Counted from the stretch's first letter, positions 1-11,702 are shown. The stretch is 64,000 nucleotides of DNA from Punctularia strigosozonata HHB-11173 SS5 (GCF_000264995.1 NW_006767442.1:638556-702555), one strand, 5' to 3'. Numbers and translations are program-made. The notes: generated by a model not told the origin, from the letters alone.

Positions 1-542
1 CGACAATAGCAAGGGAAAGGCTTGGCCCCTTGCCGACGCCGACCTTACTAACCAAGTACGCTCTTGTTCACCTCTTCTACGGCGCTTCGCTCATCCTTTC
101 TGCTTCAGATCATGGACTTGGTGGAGCAAGCATCTTCATATAAGCAACTGAAGAAGGGTGCCAATGAAGGTCTGTTGTTTGGGCTATGTTGCTCTCGACA
201 TAGCACTCATTGCGTCATGAATAGCGACCAAGACCCTCAACCGTGGTATCGCGGAGTTCATCATTTTGACGGCAGACACCGAACCTTTGGAGATCTTGCT
301 TCATCTGCCGTTGCTTTGCGAGGAGAAGGCGCGTAGATTATTAGAAGGCTAGTTCAACCGCTCTAACCGTATCCCATCCTCAGAACGTCCCGTACGTCTT
401 CGTTCCCTCGAAGGTCGCCCTGGGTCGCGCCTGCAACGTTTCCCGGCCTGTAATTGCTGCGAGCGTCACCACCAATGAATCTCGCGAGCTGCAAAGCCAG
501 ATTCAAGCCGTCAAAACTCAGATCGAGAAACTCATCATTTGA
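1..542 (+). CDS. SNU13: Snu13 (15.5K/NHP2L1) snRNP and box C/D snoRNP protein, 5' end cut by window edge
   Basis: L7Ae-family protein that binds kink-turns in U4 snRNA and box C/D snoRNAs in the nucleus and nucleolus. Exons 1-55, 109-169, 225-328 and 384-542 join in one frame and give family hallmarks: [11 protein letters not shown], then [18 protein letters not shown] (K-turn contact), [20 protein letters not shown] and [20 protein letters not shown], ending in a TGA at 540-542. The family is about 126-130 aa, so only about the first 10 residues lie before the window. The third intron (329-383) must start with GC, because the frame only works as EEK joined to NVPYV; GT choices nearby shift the frame. 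Identity is secure from near-continuous match to the eukaryotic family. Confidence 0.95.
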
Positions 543-2049
543 TCACCCTCATATGCTGCTGTTTTCGATATTGCTCTTGCTCTACTCCAATGCCAAAATC
601 CAAAGCTTGAACCAGGCTCAGTGTGGCCTGACCATGAGGGTTGCATAGCTTCAGAGAGCGCCCGCAGTCGTTGCGCTCATAAAGCGATTCGATGCGCCGG
701 CTTCAAGGCAGAAAATTGTGGCATGCATCTGTCGATTGTCGAGCGTCTCTGTGCGTCGCATCGGATCTTGTCAATGACAATACGTTTCCGTCTACGTCCA
801 TCCCTTGATTGCGCTCACCACTCGACTGCGCTAGATCGTAATGGAGATGAGGTCGGCGGACCGGAGATAATTACATATTACGCGCGCACAGATGATGTGT
901 CTTCGGATATGTGTCTGTCGTCGGGGTTTTGGCCGATCTTGATCCTTCTTGGGCGCTGATCGAGCAACACCCAGCTGGGCAGCTGTCAGAGTGGGAAAGC
1001 GTTGAGTACGGGCCAAAATAGCCGAGTGTGGTTCTCACATGTTCTAAAAATACAGCACTCCTAAGTTCGTCATTGATCCAGCTGCTCGACAGTTTCTAAG
1101 GGCCCGGAGAAAGCGTAGCCTCCCGGGTCTCCACAACGCTCATATATGCCTGGTGAGCTATCTTCCTTCCAGCCGCTGGTCGAGATGGTCTATGCGTGCT
1201 GTAAGTGGTACGGCAACGCAGCTCATCTGGGCTTGACAGGACTCGACTCGTCCGATTCAACAAGTCACTGCAATAGTCCTCATCTCAAGGCGGATGGTTT
1301 AAATTTATCGTCAAGGCGTGATTCTCGTGATAGAGTAGCTTCGGAGTCAGGCACCATGATAGACTCGAACAATTCCCGAACTTGAACCTGTCCATGACAT
1401 CGAAGCATGCATCGGCACGCCTGACCTTTCCCTGATGGCATATGCTCGCGTTGGTGCTGGCAGTGGAGACCATGGTGTGTTCATAGCCGTCTCGCGCAAT
1501 CCAATCCATCTGAGAAAGACCCGACAGTGTTTATAGGCGCGGCAAGCACGCTTCCTGCGCCCGCAACGCCTGGCAATCGGGTCCCCAGCGCCAGTAAAGA
1601 CACTACCTCACAGACCCTGTTTCTTCTTCATCGAAATGATGCACGAGAGATCGGACAGACTGTGCGATAGTGCCTTGCTGGTTTGTGCCCCTTGATCCCG
1701 ACAATTTCCATACCGCGGGCATCCTTGTGCCATTCCGCCGTGGTCATACCGCTCTTCGGCAATCACAACCACCTTCATGCGCGGCCGAACACCGTTAAAA
1801 ACCATGGCGGATGCATCTCCCACGACGGTCATTTGGGCGTATGCAACTGTCAACGGAGTGTAGCGCTCATAGCACGCGATGGTGATGGACGACACCGTTG
1901 GCGATAGCGTCATGAGTCAGGATGTGCAGCTTGCGCCGCGGTTCAGGACACAGCACCAGAAAAATGCGTATAAAAGCTGACCATATATGCCTCCAGACAA
2001 TCCAACAACCTGCCTCTTCCTGCTAACGAGAGTTCAGGGAATCTTCAAC
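543..2049. other. Spacer without a supportable gene
   Basis: About 1.5 kb. Short open frames occur on both strands (longest 1608-1913 on minus, about 100 codons, and 621-959 on plus), but none shows a family motif, a signal peptide or joinable exons that I recognise. It holds the SNU13 3' flank and the upstream region of the secreted gene at 2050. A decayed gene around 1380-1900 cannot be excluded. Confidence 0.5.
1969..1976 (+). promoter_or_regulatory. TATA box of the lysozyme-like gene
   Basis: The sequence TATAAAAG lies 74 bp before the ATG at 2050. Spacing and sequence fit a canonical fungal core promoter, as is common for inducible secreted proteins. Transcription start was not mapped. 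Confidence 0.6.
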
Positions 2050-3589
2050 ATGCGTGTATACCCTTTGGTCCTCCTTCTTGCCTCTATGGGCGCGCAGGCT
2101 TTGCCTCCGTCCATACAGAGGCGTCAAAATACTATCCCGTCGTATGTATTATCACTTTCATCCCGGAACGCTGTATCGTCTGAAAGTCGTCTGTTAGGAC
2201 GTATGATTCATCGATCGCCTCTCTGATGTAAGTCAGCTTCATGCAGTGAAGTATGCCAGTTGTTGACATTTCTCTCGCAGTAATTCAATCGGGACGCAGC
2301 GTGGCGTACCGGACACGGTTATGCAAGCTGCCTTCGAGACCGCATGGGTATGTCATTGAAATGCATCCATTACATCGCATTCCTAAGATGAATCACAGGT
2401 CGAGAGCCATATCAGTGCGTATTCATTGGATATCTTACAGTCCCGTAGACTGTAGCTCATCCAATGCATCACTTCAGACAACCTCAACTTTGGAGACGCG
2501 GACAGCTTGGGTATACGAACAGATTTTCCGTGTTCGAGAGCCTTGCTGATTCCCCACCACCATAGGTGTCTTCCAACAAAGACCTTCTCAGGGCTGGGGC
2601 ACCGCCGCTCAGGTACAAGATCCTACGTACGCGACCAACGCGTTCTTCGATCAGGTTCGTATTTCATGGATGGCAGCGTCATTGCCACCTCAACGCCCTC
2701 ATCGCACTGTATTTTCAGGCTATGAAAGTCTACAACAACAACCCTTCGCTCGCTCCGGGCGATCTCGGTAAAGTTCTCCGCCATATAGCATGATCGCTGT
2801 CCTGAACGAAAGCCCTATAGCCCAGAAAGTTCAGCACTCTGCTTACCCTGATCGGTCAGTGAACACATTCTCGCACGTAACTCGGAACCTCACCATGTGA
2901 GCATCTAGTTACAACCAGGCCGCGGACCGCGCCTCCAAGATTCGCTCGGATGTCCAGGATGGCGACGCTAGCGGCGACGAAGATGATGACTCAGGTGCGT
3001 CTCGGAGACTTGTGTTTATTGATCACCTAATATTCATTTTGCTGTGCGCTCGATAGATGACGATCTTGACCTCAGTAAGATACTTTCCCCTCTGTTCGAA
3101 TGGCGACTCACTAACGTATGTCTCTTGCAGTCGATGATGAGGATGATGACGGCGAAGTACGCCAGCATTGTTGCAGGAGTGGCTTCCGAATGCTCATTCG
3201 CTATTTATCAGGATGATGACGTGGACGAGGACGGTGAATTCCCTGATGGTGGGGACGATGGTGGGGACGATGGTGGGGACGACGGCGGGGACGACGGCGG
3301 GGACGATGGCGGGGACGATGGCGGTGATGACGGTGGTGATGACGGAGGCGATGGTGGTGACGGAGGTGACGGTGGCGATGGCGGCGGTATGTCGCATGAT
3401 CGTATCTCGTCCTCCTTACTGAAGTGTCGCCCTGCTACTCACAGGTGATGGCGGAGGAGGAGGAGATGGAGGTGCGTCTATCCGCTCCATGGCAAAGGTC
3501 TTCAACCCGCTGATGTCTTTTTGGTAGGATGCCGCCGTCGCCGCGACCTGGAGGGCCGGGAGATAATCAGCTGCGACTTTGAGTTCTGA
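2050..3589 (+). CDS. Secreted lysozyme/transglycosylase-like protein with acidic Asp-Gly repeat tail
   Basis: Starts with a clear signal peptide (MRVYPLVLLLASMGAQA) followed by a dibasic RR that may be a kexin site. About ten exons join in frame. The folded domain reads SLINSIGTQRGVPDTVMQAA, FETAWVESHINNLNFGDADS, then LGVFQQRPSQGWGT, YATNAFFDQAMKVYNNNP, and ends AYPDRYNQAADRASKIRSD. This layout (Glu in ESHI, then SLGVFQQRPSQGWGT and a DP-x-YATNAFF stretch) is that of the lysozyme-like or SLT-like domain known from actinobacterial secreted proteins and found in some basidiomycetes; the Glu of ESHI is the likely catalytic acid. After it come Asp/Glu-rich exons and a DDGG repeat (about eight units), then a short CRRRR-type end with TGA at 3587-3589. 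Likely acts outside the cell, perhaps on bacterial peptidoglycan; substrate is inferred. TATA box at 1969. Confidence 0.8.
3245..3386 (+). repeat. 12-bp tandem repeat coding for DDGG units
   Basis: Units of the type GGTGGGGACGAT encode Asp-Asp-Gly-Gly about eight times, then shorten to 9-bp units coding Asp-Gly-Gly. The repeat stays in the frame set by the upstream exons, so it is translated. Unit number is likely to vary between strains by slippage. Confidence 0.9.
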
Positions 3590-4250
3590 TCCGGAAGGTT
3601 GGTTAACTCAATTACCTTAGCTTTCTGACCTTGATCTGATCATATGTGCCTTGTCAGAATGTCTCTTCCCTCTTCTTCTCTGCGATTATTGCCCTGGGTC
3701 GCACTCTGCCAAGTTTCACGACATGCCAATGGCCATCGCTATTGTCATAATCGACTAGTCTCGAGGGCTAAGGCGGGAATGAGAAGCTCTTCAAATTGAT
3801 ATCGTTTTGTGTTGTTGGTTCGCTAATGTCGTTGGTATCATGAATTCCAAAATTCCGCATTCGAACCAGCTCGAATGACCACATCCGTCTTACCATGTTT
3901 TCCTCATACAGTTTGCTGTGCGAATTATCATGCATATATCTTCATCAACAACATGCTTCCGCCTTCGTCTATTGTTGCGTTCACCGCGGGGGGAGTGAAA
4001 ATGAATGCCAAAGGACGATTCAATCGCGTCGTCCGCCTGCTACGAAAGCATCCAAACCTGGAGCATCTTGCGCGGACTCGCGCCCTGCCCGAGGTGAACC
4101 TGGCGCGTCATGAGTCCGCGGAGACCGTCCCGTGTGCTGCCTCGTCTGATATGTCAGATAATCAATCAGGGTACAGGGAGAGATATTTTTTATTGAATAT
4201 CCAGGTGACGTTGCATTGGGAATGTATACTACGGAGTACATTTGCAGACG
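3590..4250. other. Convergent 3' spacer
   Basis: Lies between the ends of the lysozyme-like gene (plus) and the glutaryl-CoA dehydrogenase gene (minus). Open frames here (3875-4297 plus, 4020-4241 minus) have no family features. I see nothing else in it. Confidence 0.5.
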
Positions 4251-6246
4251 CTAGTTCGCGAAAGCCGCCAAACCTGTCATCGCCTTGCCTAATATGAGGG
4301 TATGGATATCCTTTAAGAGAGTAAGTCAAATGCCAATGATATGTACTAAGACTTCCCAAACTCACGTATGTCCCTTCGTACGTGTTCGTAACCTGCAAAT
4401 TCGCCACATGTCGGCCGATATGGTATCTGATTTGGCATGGGGTCAGCTTCCGAACGACGGAGAGACATACATGACTCGCTCATCAGCACAGGCGTTCCCA
4501 CCGAGCACGTCGAGCACTCTCCGGGAGTGTTCGAGCGCCTTTCCGCAGTTATTGCGTTTGACGAGGCTAACCATTTCCGGCGCGAGTTTGCCTTGGTCCT
4601 TTAGCCTACCTACTTGCAACGAGGCAAGAAGTCCGAGAGTAACTTCGCTCTGATGAACCCGATGAGAATGCGGACAATATCATAGAGGGCGCCTTGAGCA
4701 CCTGAGCGTCAACTAGCTTCTTCTGGACAAGCTGGAAGGAGCCGATAGGGCGGTCGAATTGCTTGCGTTCCAGCGAGTACGCAAGGGCACGGCTGACGCA
4801 ATCCTCCAATGCGCCCATGACACCCCAAGATATGCCGTATCTGGGAAGTGACTAAGTGCTGCAAGCGGCGGGTGCGTGTCGGTATCTACCTTGCGTTGTT
4901 CAAGCAGCTGAACGCGCTTCCCAAACTCCTTGACTTCGGCAAGAGAGCATCATGCGACACTTTCACGTTGTCCATGAACACAGATCCTGTTAGAGACACC
5001 CGAAGGGCGAGCTTGTTCTTAATAGGGGGAGCCGAAAGGCCTTTCATGCCCTGTAGATGGCGGTATCAGTAAGGTGAAGCCATAGCAAAATCTTCCCATA
5101 CTTACCTTCTCAAGTATAAATCCGCGGACTTTGTTGTCCCATTTGCACCGGGCCCATATAACAAAAACGTCCCTGGGTAAATCAAATGTCGTCAGCAGGC
5201 GCATATGCAACTGCTCCTTGCGCGGGTAACCCACGCAATAGGCGCATTGCTAATCCAAGTCTTGCTGCCATTAATTACAAAACCGCCGTCAACCTCTGCT
5301 GCGGTAGTCTCCATTCCTCCAGGATCCGAGCCATGGTTTGGTTCCGTCAAACCCTTGATGTATACGATAAGTATTGTTCGCGGGGAGAGTTTTAATAAGC
5401 GTACAAAGCATCCGATCAGGTCGCCTTTGGCCAATGCCGGTAGGAAGCGCTCCTTTTGGAAATCGGAACCGAATGCATGAATGGGGTGCATGACGAGGGA
5501 CGATTGCACAGATGCCGTAGAGCGGTACCCGGAGTCTATGCTGATAGAAACTCGTCAGTGTGTCGCCACAAATAGAGGCTCAAAGCAATTTACCGTTCAA
5601 TTTCGCGAGCAATGAGTCCATAAGCAACACTGCTCGCGCCGGCACAGCCGTAACCATCGATTGTCGGCCCAAGGAGACCTGGTTAGCGGTGAGCCTCAAC
5701 AGGGTGATTATACGATGGAATGTGTCAAGGTACCAAGTTCGCCCATCTCCTTCATTATCTCAGGTGTGAATTTCTCTGTGCGCCATGCTTCAATAACTCG
5801 AGGAGCGAGTCTCTCCTAAATGCCATTATGTGGAAAGAATAACGGGGTGTGTATGAAGGGCACATACCTGGCAATAAGATCGCGCCGTGTCCCTTGAACA
5901 AGCGGGTGAGCCCCTGCCACTGTAAAAGCCTGAATAAGGTCTCACCGTATGGCAATCTCATCCTCAGTTAGCATCGACTCCAAATCCAGCGAATCCTATA
6001 CAACCTCTGCGTCGGACAAAAGCCGTGCCATAGCGCCCTTTCAGCATCACTCACCTCCCAGTTGAAGCTGGTCGTTTCTGTACATCCCAATGAGTATTGG
6101 TATTCTCAAAGATAGAGGAGAAACTCGCTTGGATTATAGGCCATCGAAGTTGACACAAATCTTCTTCCAATGCAGCGTCTGGTCGTCGCAGTCAAGCTGC
6201 GGCTCGCTGCAGAGCCCCTGAAGGCGGGTATGGTTGAGATTGGCAT
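4251..6246 (-). CDS. GCDH: Glutaryl-CoA dehydrogenase, mitochondrial
   Basis: FAD enzyme of the acyl-CoA dehydrogenase family that oxidises and decarboxylates glutaryl-CoA to crotonyl-CoA in lysine and tryptophan breakdown, passing electrons to ETF in the mitochondrial matrix. The start at 6246 gives an Arg/Ser/Thr-rich import peptide ([20 protein letters not shown]...). Then read in order [166 protein letters not shown] (Glu is the catalytic base) and [15 protein letters not shown] at the stop. At least nine introns. The first intron (6078-6128) appears to start with GC. It faces away from the SDR gene across a 535-bp spacer. Confidence 0.93.
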
Positions 6247-6781
6247 TGCTGATCACCAACTGCTGATCCGACTACATAAAAATCCCCGAAATGTCAGATG
6301 CGAATGCCTACGCAGCCTGAGCTTGCAGTACCTTGAGGTTTGCTGAACGGGGCGCGAATGAACACTCGGATCTACGTGATGGATCCGGAGAAGTGCGGGG
6401 GGCTTCCGACTCGGCATCCTCGGGTTACCGCTACCGGTGGCTGTGTTCTCGAAATCAATTCAGCCTGAGCACTACGCTTGACTGAGACTCGTTGACGGCT
6501 GTTGATCATAGAGACCTCAGAGTATCGTCCTCTGGAAATACTGTCATCGGGCACGATATCGTCTTGTTCGGATTTCCGTCATGCAGAATAATCCGCAGCC
6601 TTTGTGGATGTGATTCGGGTACATTACGTAAATCATACCGGCAACCGGATTGCCGTGTTGGCCGTGACCACGGAAGGATGCAACAGCCATGGACAGGCTC
6701 GTCAAGCTGCTCGTCCGACCACCCTACTTTGTCGGTCATACTACTGTACTCTACACCTTCTGACCCAGTCTGCCGTACACC
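6247..6781. promoter_or_regulatory. Divergent promoter region between GCDH and SDR genes
   Basis: 535-bp spacer between two start codons pointing apart, so it must hold both promoters. No clear TATA box or named operator seen. Confidence 0.5.
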
Positions 6782-7884
6782 ATGGAAGCATTGGATCTCA
6801 ACAACTTGTTCGGCGTGAAGGACAAGGTCGTGCTGGTTACGGGCGGCAGTCGAGGCATTGGCAAGATGGTTCGCGCAGTACTCATATTGTCTTAAGATAT
6901 ATGTTCAATTGTCGTGTGTCTAGATTGCCACAGCATTTGCGTTGAATGGTGCGAAGGTGTATATATCGTCACGTTCGGCAAAGGACTGCGAGGCTACCGC
7001 CAACGAGCTGAACGCCTTGTGCCAAGATGTGAACAAGGCTGGCGGTGGACAGGTTATTCCCATCGCCGCGGACCTACAGAAGCTGTCTGAGGTGGAAAGG
7101 CTAACCGCAGAAGTTGCCAAAAGGGAGAAGTACCTGCACGTCCTGGTTAACAATGCCGGCGCGACGTGGGGCGCGACGATCGAGGAGTTCCCCGTTCGTG
7201 TCCAAGTCCACTCCGTGTTACATCGACATCTAATGCCTTCTTGGCAGGATGAAGCTTTTGCGAAGGTCATGACGCTCAACGTGCAACGAGTGTTCACTTT
7301 GACGCAGAAATGTCTGCCTCTTCTTCGCGCTGCGGCGGCGCGGGGCAAGCGGGGCGATATTTGGGAAGACCCTGCGAGGATTATCAACGTAACACATACC
7401 TCAACTTTACCGCCCTTTCATCGCTTGATTTCCGCGATCCTAGATTGGGTCGGTAGCTGGTTTGCGCGTGCCGGACTCTGAGATGTATTCCTACTCAGCA
7501 TCGAAAGCCGCAGTACACCACCTCAGCCGGAACCTCGCCGGCAGGCTGGGCTGGGAGGGCATTACGAGCAACTCTATTGCCCCAGGTCCGTTCGAAAGCA
7601 AGAGTGAGTAACCTATGTGCTGCTTGCAGTTGTATTAGCCTCTGAATACTCGCTCACTAGTGATGGCCCACACGCTTCGCACCGCTGGGGATGCGTTAGT
7701 CAGGGGCATCCCGCTGTATCGCATCGGAAGTCCCGAGGACATCGCGGGGACAACGCTGTTCCTTGCGAGCAGAGCTGGCGCATACGTCAATGGGGCTACA
7801 ATCAGCTTAGACGGCGGTCGAACGACTCGGATGACCGGCGGCAAATGGGTGCACAGTGCTAAACGCCCATCCGCGAAGTTGTAA
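6782..7884 (+). CDS. Short-chain dehydrogenase/reductase, RhlG/3-oxoacyl-ACP reductase-like
   Basis: NAD(P)H-dependent classical SDR. Motifs in order: VVLVTGGSRGIGKM (TGxxxGIG cofactor loop), VYISSRSAKDCEATANEL (the SSRS stretch suggests NADPH), LHVLVNNAGATWG (NNAG), VMTLNVQRVFTLTQ, then the active-site YSASK (inside EMYSYSASKAAVHHL), SNSIAPGPFESK, and the C-terminal IGSPEDIAGTTLFLASRA and YVNGATISLDGG. Four introns, the first right after the cofactor loop. The fungal members of this type are annotated as rhamnolipid-type 3-oxoacyl-ACP reductases, but the real substrate is unknown. Start chosen at 6782 because it gives the usual short lead before the cofactor loop. Confidence 0.88.
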
Positions 7885-8045
7885 TAGTAGACTGAAGAGG
7901 TGAATGGCAATGCGTAAGAGCAACGGATCATGTTGTAGAAGTTGCCAAAACATTGCAATACATACCTGTTAGGAAGAGACAGCATCTTGCGTAGAGCAAG
8001 CTGAGAATTCGCACACCGCCTCAATCATGGTTACTTACATCGAGC

Positions 8046-8845
8046 ATGTCTGGCAATTTGGATTCCTTCGTTTCATCCTCACGGCCACCTCCTGCAGCCT
8101 CAGCAACCTCGCAGGAGATTCGTGACCGCAGTTCGACGTTTGTAGCGACCATCTACCGAGCCTCTTCTCCCAGGCTGGCCCGAGAAGCCATCAATCACCA
8201 CAAGAACGTGGTTCATGCGTCCAAGCCTGCTAGCCACGAGATTGCAGCCTGGAGATGCATGGTGCTCAAACCGGGCAAAACTGGGCTCAGTGAATCGATT
8301 GAAGACGACTTTGAGCTAAGTACCGGGTGGGATGACGATGGCGAGCGCTTTGGTGGGGTTAAGATTCTGAAGACGATGGAAGCAGAGGGTATCATCGATG
8401 CCGTGGTCATAGTGAGCCGATGGTAAGTAGTCTCTGATGGTCATGCTTCATTGTAGGTGATGTCGAATGTCGGAATAGGTACGGAGGCATTATGCTAGGC
8501 CCAGCGCGATTTGAGCATATGGAAACATGCACGCGCGAAGTCTCTCGGACGTTCAAGCTCACGGATGAGTTGGAGGAAACTATCACCACCATACGCAGCT
8601 TGGACGACATTCTCGCCGATTTGCGTCGGGAATACGCGTCTCTATCCTCCAGCGAAACGCAAGGCGAAGGGACCACAGATAACGGCGCTGAGAAGAAGCG
8701 CCCAACGGTGGACTATTCCGCGATAATGCAGGAGAAGGACCTGAAGAAGGCGAGGAGACTCATCACTGCGAGGGAGAACTCTATCAAAAGCGTCAAGGCC
8801 CTCATAGCGAAGAAGAACCAGCCAGATGCCTTGCCAGGGTCATGA
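8046..8845 (+). CDS. IMPACT/YIH1-family UPF0029 domain protein
   Basis: Two exons (8046-8422 and 8479-8845) encode 247 aa. The N-terminal half is the UPF0029/IMPACT domain: RSSTFVATIYRASSPRLARE, NHHKNVVHASKPASHEIAAW, DDDGERFGGVKILKTMEAEG, then VVIVSRWYGGIMLGPARFEH across the intron. The C-terminal part is a charged helix (IMQEKDLKKARRLITAREN). In yeast YIH1 and mammalian IMPACT this domain follows an RWD domain that competes with GCN1 for GCN2 control; no RWD domain is present here, so a role in GCN2 regulation is only a guess. It follows the SDR gene on the same strand. Confidence 0.85.
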
Positions 8846-9172
8846 CCCTGTCGTTGCTCTCAGGAATCTCCGCGAGCAATCGCATGGAGACCGTTCCATC
8901 TCGACCCAGGAATCACCTGCGTTACTCAGACGATCCTCGGTTTCATTCGCGATCAGACCATGGCCTATAACATGCAGATTGGGTTTCGATTGTGAGCGAG
9001 GCAGAGTGCGGCTACCACTCAAGAGAAGGAACAACGTCATTCCATATCACCTGCTAATGCCCGTCCCCCGAAGATCCCGACCCAGGAACCTTTGCAAGCT
9101 GGTAATGGACGTAGCAGGTGCTTTTCACGAGTATCCTATCCAGACAGTGTTGATTGGTGCAAAACAAGTGGA
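8846..9172. other. Convergent spacer
   Basis: 327 bp between the ends of the IMPACT-like gene and the MFS transporter gene. Nothing recognised. Confidence 0.5.
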
Positions 9173-10757
9173 TTACATGCGCCACGAGTGCTTGGCCGTT
9201 CGGCGGGTTTCGGCCGTCTTTCTATAGGCCTCGTGCCAAACCCATGCCACAGATAGGGTCGCACTGGCAAGAAGAGCGGAGACGAGGACGGCGGAAGGCC
9301 AATACGCCTTTGGAATAGCTGCGCCACCGCTGCCTCGAATGAGAACGCCGGCAATGGGCGCGCCGACGAGTCCGCCGAATCCGCGCAGCATGTAAAGCAG
9401 ACCATTGACGGACGCATACTGGGCGGGACCAAATATCTCGACGAGTGACGCTGGGAAGAGCGAGACGTAGGCGCTGGCGAACGTACCATAGGCGAGCGAA
9501 AAGGCTATGAACAGCCCTCGACTGCCCTCGTGTCCGTTCAAGAGGGTGGATGGAATCCAGAACGCGGCCGTTCCCATGGTGCTGACGAGAGTCGTCAACA
9601 CGAGAGTGTTGATACGACCCAGCCATCGATCGGCGATGAAGCCAATGACGATCTTGCCTATGGCGTTGCAGGCGTTGTTGATTGCGATGAAGTTGGCACC
9701 GGCCGTAGCGCTGTAGTCCAACGTAGCTGCGTAGGTGGAGAAGTAGAAGAGCGGGATGTAGTATGCAGCACCGTGGAACGTCGTTCCGAGAGCCTGTGCA
9801 GTGAACGCCTTGCTCTTGGCCACTCGCCAGTTGACGAGGGGTACGACAAACAATCGTGAGAGGAGGGACTTTCCAACTGCGTTCTCTTGTTGCCTGAGGC
9901 GGGATTTGCTGGCTTCGTCCCAGTCGAGGACGAAAGTGGCCGCTATTATGGTTGCTGCACCCACTGAACCGGTGATCCTGAGACCGGTGCGAAAGCCGTA
10001 CCGCTCATTCATCGCCTGTATGGCAGGCGCCCAGACGAGGCCTCCGACTCCCGTGCCAGAGAGAATGATACCCATTGCAAGGCCGCGCCTCTTCGCAAAC
10101 CATGTCGGCGTGACGGTCACGGCCGTAATGTAGGCTATGCAAGTACCCATCCCGAGCAGGAAGCCCTGGGTGAGCAGGAACTGCCAGACCGTCTGACTAA
10201 AACTAGCGAGCAAGCAGGCCAGGAAAAAGAGTGCGCCGCCGAGAGCAAGCACGACTTTCGGTGAGAAGCGCTTAACCCAGGCGCTCGCCAGAGGCGCTGC
10301 TATTTGCATGAAAGCGACCGATAGTGTGCCAATGAGGCCGATGGTGGCGGTAGAGGTGCCGGTGAAGGGGTTGCCAGGTTCCGCGGACATTTTCTCGTAC
10401 AGGCTCTGGTATACTCCAAACGCGAAGTTGATGCCGCAGCACATAAAAATCACGGTAAATGCTGAGATGCAAATGACCACCTCCCGCCTTTCCAAGCAGA
10501 AGGGGCGCGCATGCATGAGTTCATGGAGCTGATAAGCTTCTAGTTGACGCTGCTCACATATGCTTCGGCTTGGTCTCTGGGGACGCAGAGGCCGCAATCA
10601 CTTGTTCTCCTGAAGCGGATACGCTCAAGGGCCGTGTTATCGAGACCGTTGTTACAACCTGCGCAGGAATGGCTGAAGTCGAAGCGTGTGTGCTTGAGTC
10701 AAGGCGGTTGAGAACATGCTCTTCTGCGCCGCTCGCGTTTGTTGGCTGCGAACTCAT
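9173..10757 (-). CDS. MFS transporter, monocarboxylate-transporter (MCT) family
   Basis: Membrane carrier with about 12 hydrophobic segments and a cytosolic N-terminal tail. Features of fungal MCT-like proteins: ICISAFTVIFMCCGINFAFG in TM1 followed by VYQSLYEKM, IGLIGTLSVAFMQIAAPLAS, TWFAKRRGLAMGIILSGTGV in the TM4-5 loop, GANFIAINNACNAIGKIVIG and LYMLRGFGGLVGAPIAG. I model a start at 10757 (MSSQPTNASGAEEH) with one intron 10488-10557 joining KHM to REVVICIS in frame. The alternative is an unspliced start at 10597, which gives a less typical tail. An in-frame ATG also exists at 10820. Substrate unknown; family members carry monocarboxylates, riboflavin or other small acids. Confidence 0.88.
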
Positions 10758-11702
10758 GGATGCAAAGAGGTTAAAGCCGTGCGTAGAATAGTAGTGAAAG
10801 TTACGAAGGAGAAGCGCCACGGCGGAGCGAACGTACTTTTATGCAATGTACATCTTGGATATGACTCATGAATCAACATCAGTCCAGTGAGGTCCGGTGA
10901 CGCGATGGTACTTAAAAAGGGTGCTCGGCCGCCAGTCTCAGTGCCTCGGCATAGCGCGACGCGGAGGTGTCTTTCTGATGAGTAGTCACGGTGATACACC
11001 TGATATGAACCACTCGTTTCATTTCTGTCCGCTCTCGTTCAATTCTTGCCCGAACCTTTTAGTGGCTTCATAAACAGATAGCCATATACACGTTCAGTCA
11101 TGTTCTGAAGCCGCTAAGGGCTCGGTAACAGAACCTATTCTGCCAGAGGGATGCCGGTCAAAATCTATTAATAAGCCACCAGTGTGTATCGACCTGCTCG
11201 CTTTGCGTGGACTGCTTCTCTCACTCCGATAATTACATATCTCGTATACATCAAGACAATACCCTTACTATGATGTCTACCAGGTATTATATCATCAGAG
11301 GTGCTGTGGGATGCTGGAGACGGGGGAGAAAGGTGTTTCACATCAGGTGAATATTAACGTTGCCAACAGTGTTTCCTATCAGGTGGATGTACCGGAGCCA
11401 TAGCACTACCACATATGTAATATAGCTTACAGGGCTTGTACCATTATACCCCGCGTTAACGATCAAATCAGAGCATTCCTATCCGTGGTTTCCAGGATGT
11501 TCCACGAAAGCGCTCACAAGTATAGCGGCTTTACGAAAACACGCATCAACGTCAGTTCAAATATGCAATCAATCACGTTACAAGCTTGGCGTAGAGAATG
11601 GAGTGTTATTCCTACATGATATCCTCTACAACATCCATAAGCGAGCGGGTAGGGTAACAGGATCCGACGAATGGGTACACGATCCGAAATGGCGGCATGG
11701 AA
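10758..11702. other. Spacer without a supportable gene
   Basis: 945 bp between the MFS start and the end of the SRD5A-like gene, both on minus. It carries the MFS promoter. AT content is higher than in the genes. No long frame with family features. Confidence 0.5.

Noticed and set aside
1608-1913. Minus-strand frame of about 100 codons in the left spacer
   Set aside because: No family motif, no joinable exons, unclear promoter. Kept only as a possible remnant.
3168-3422. Alternative frames of the Asp-Gly repeat on both strands
   Set aside because: Only the DDGG frame joins to the upstream and downstream exons of the lysozyme-like gene.
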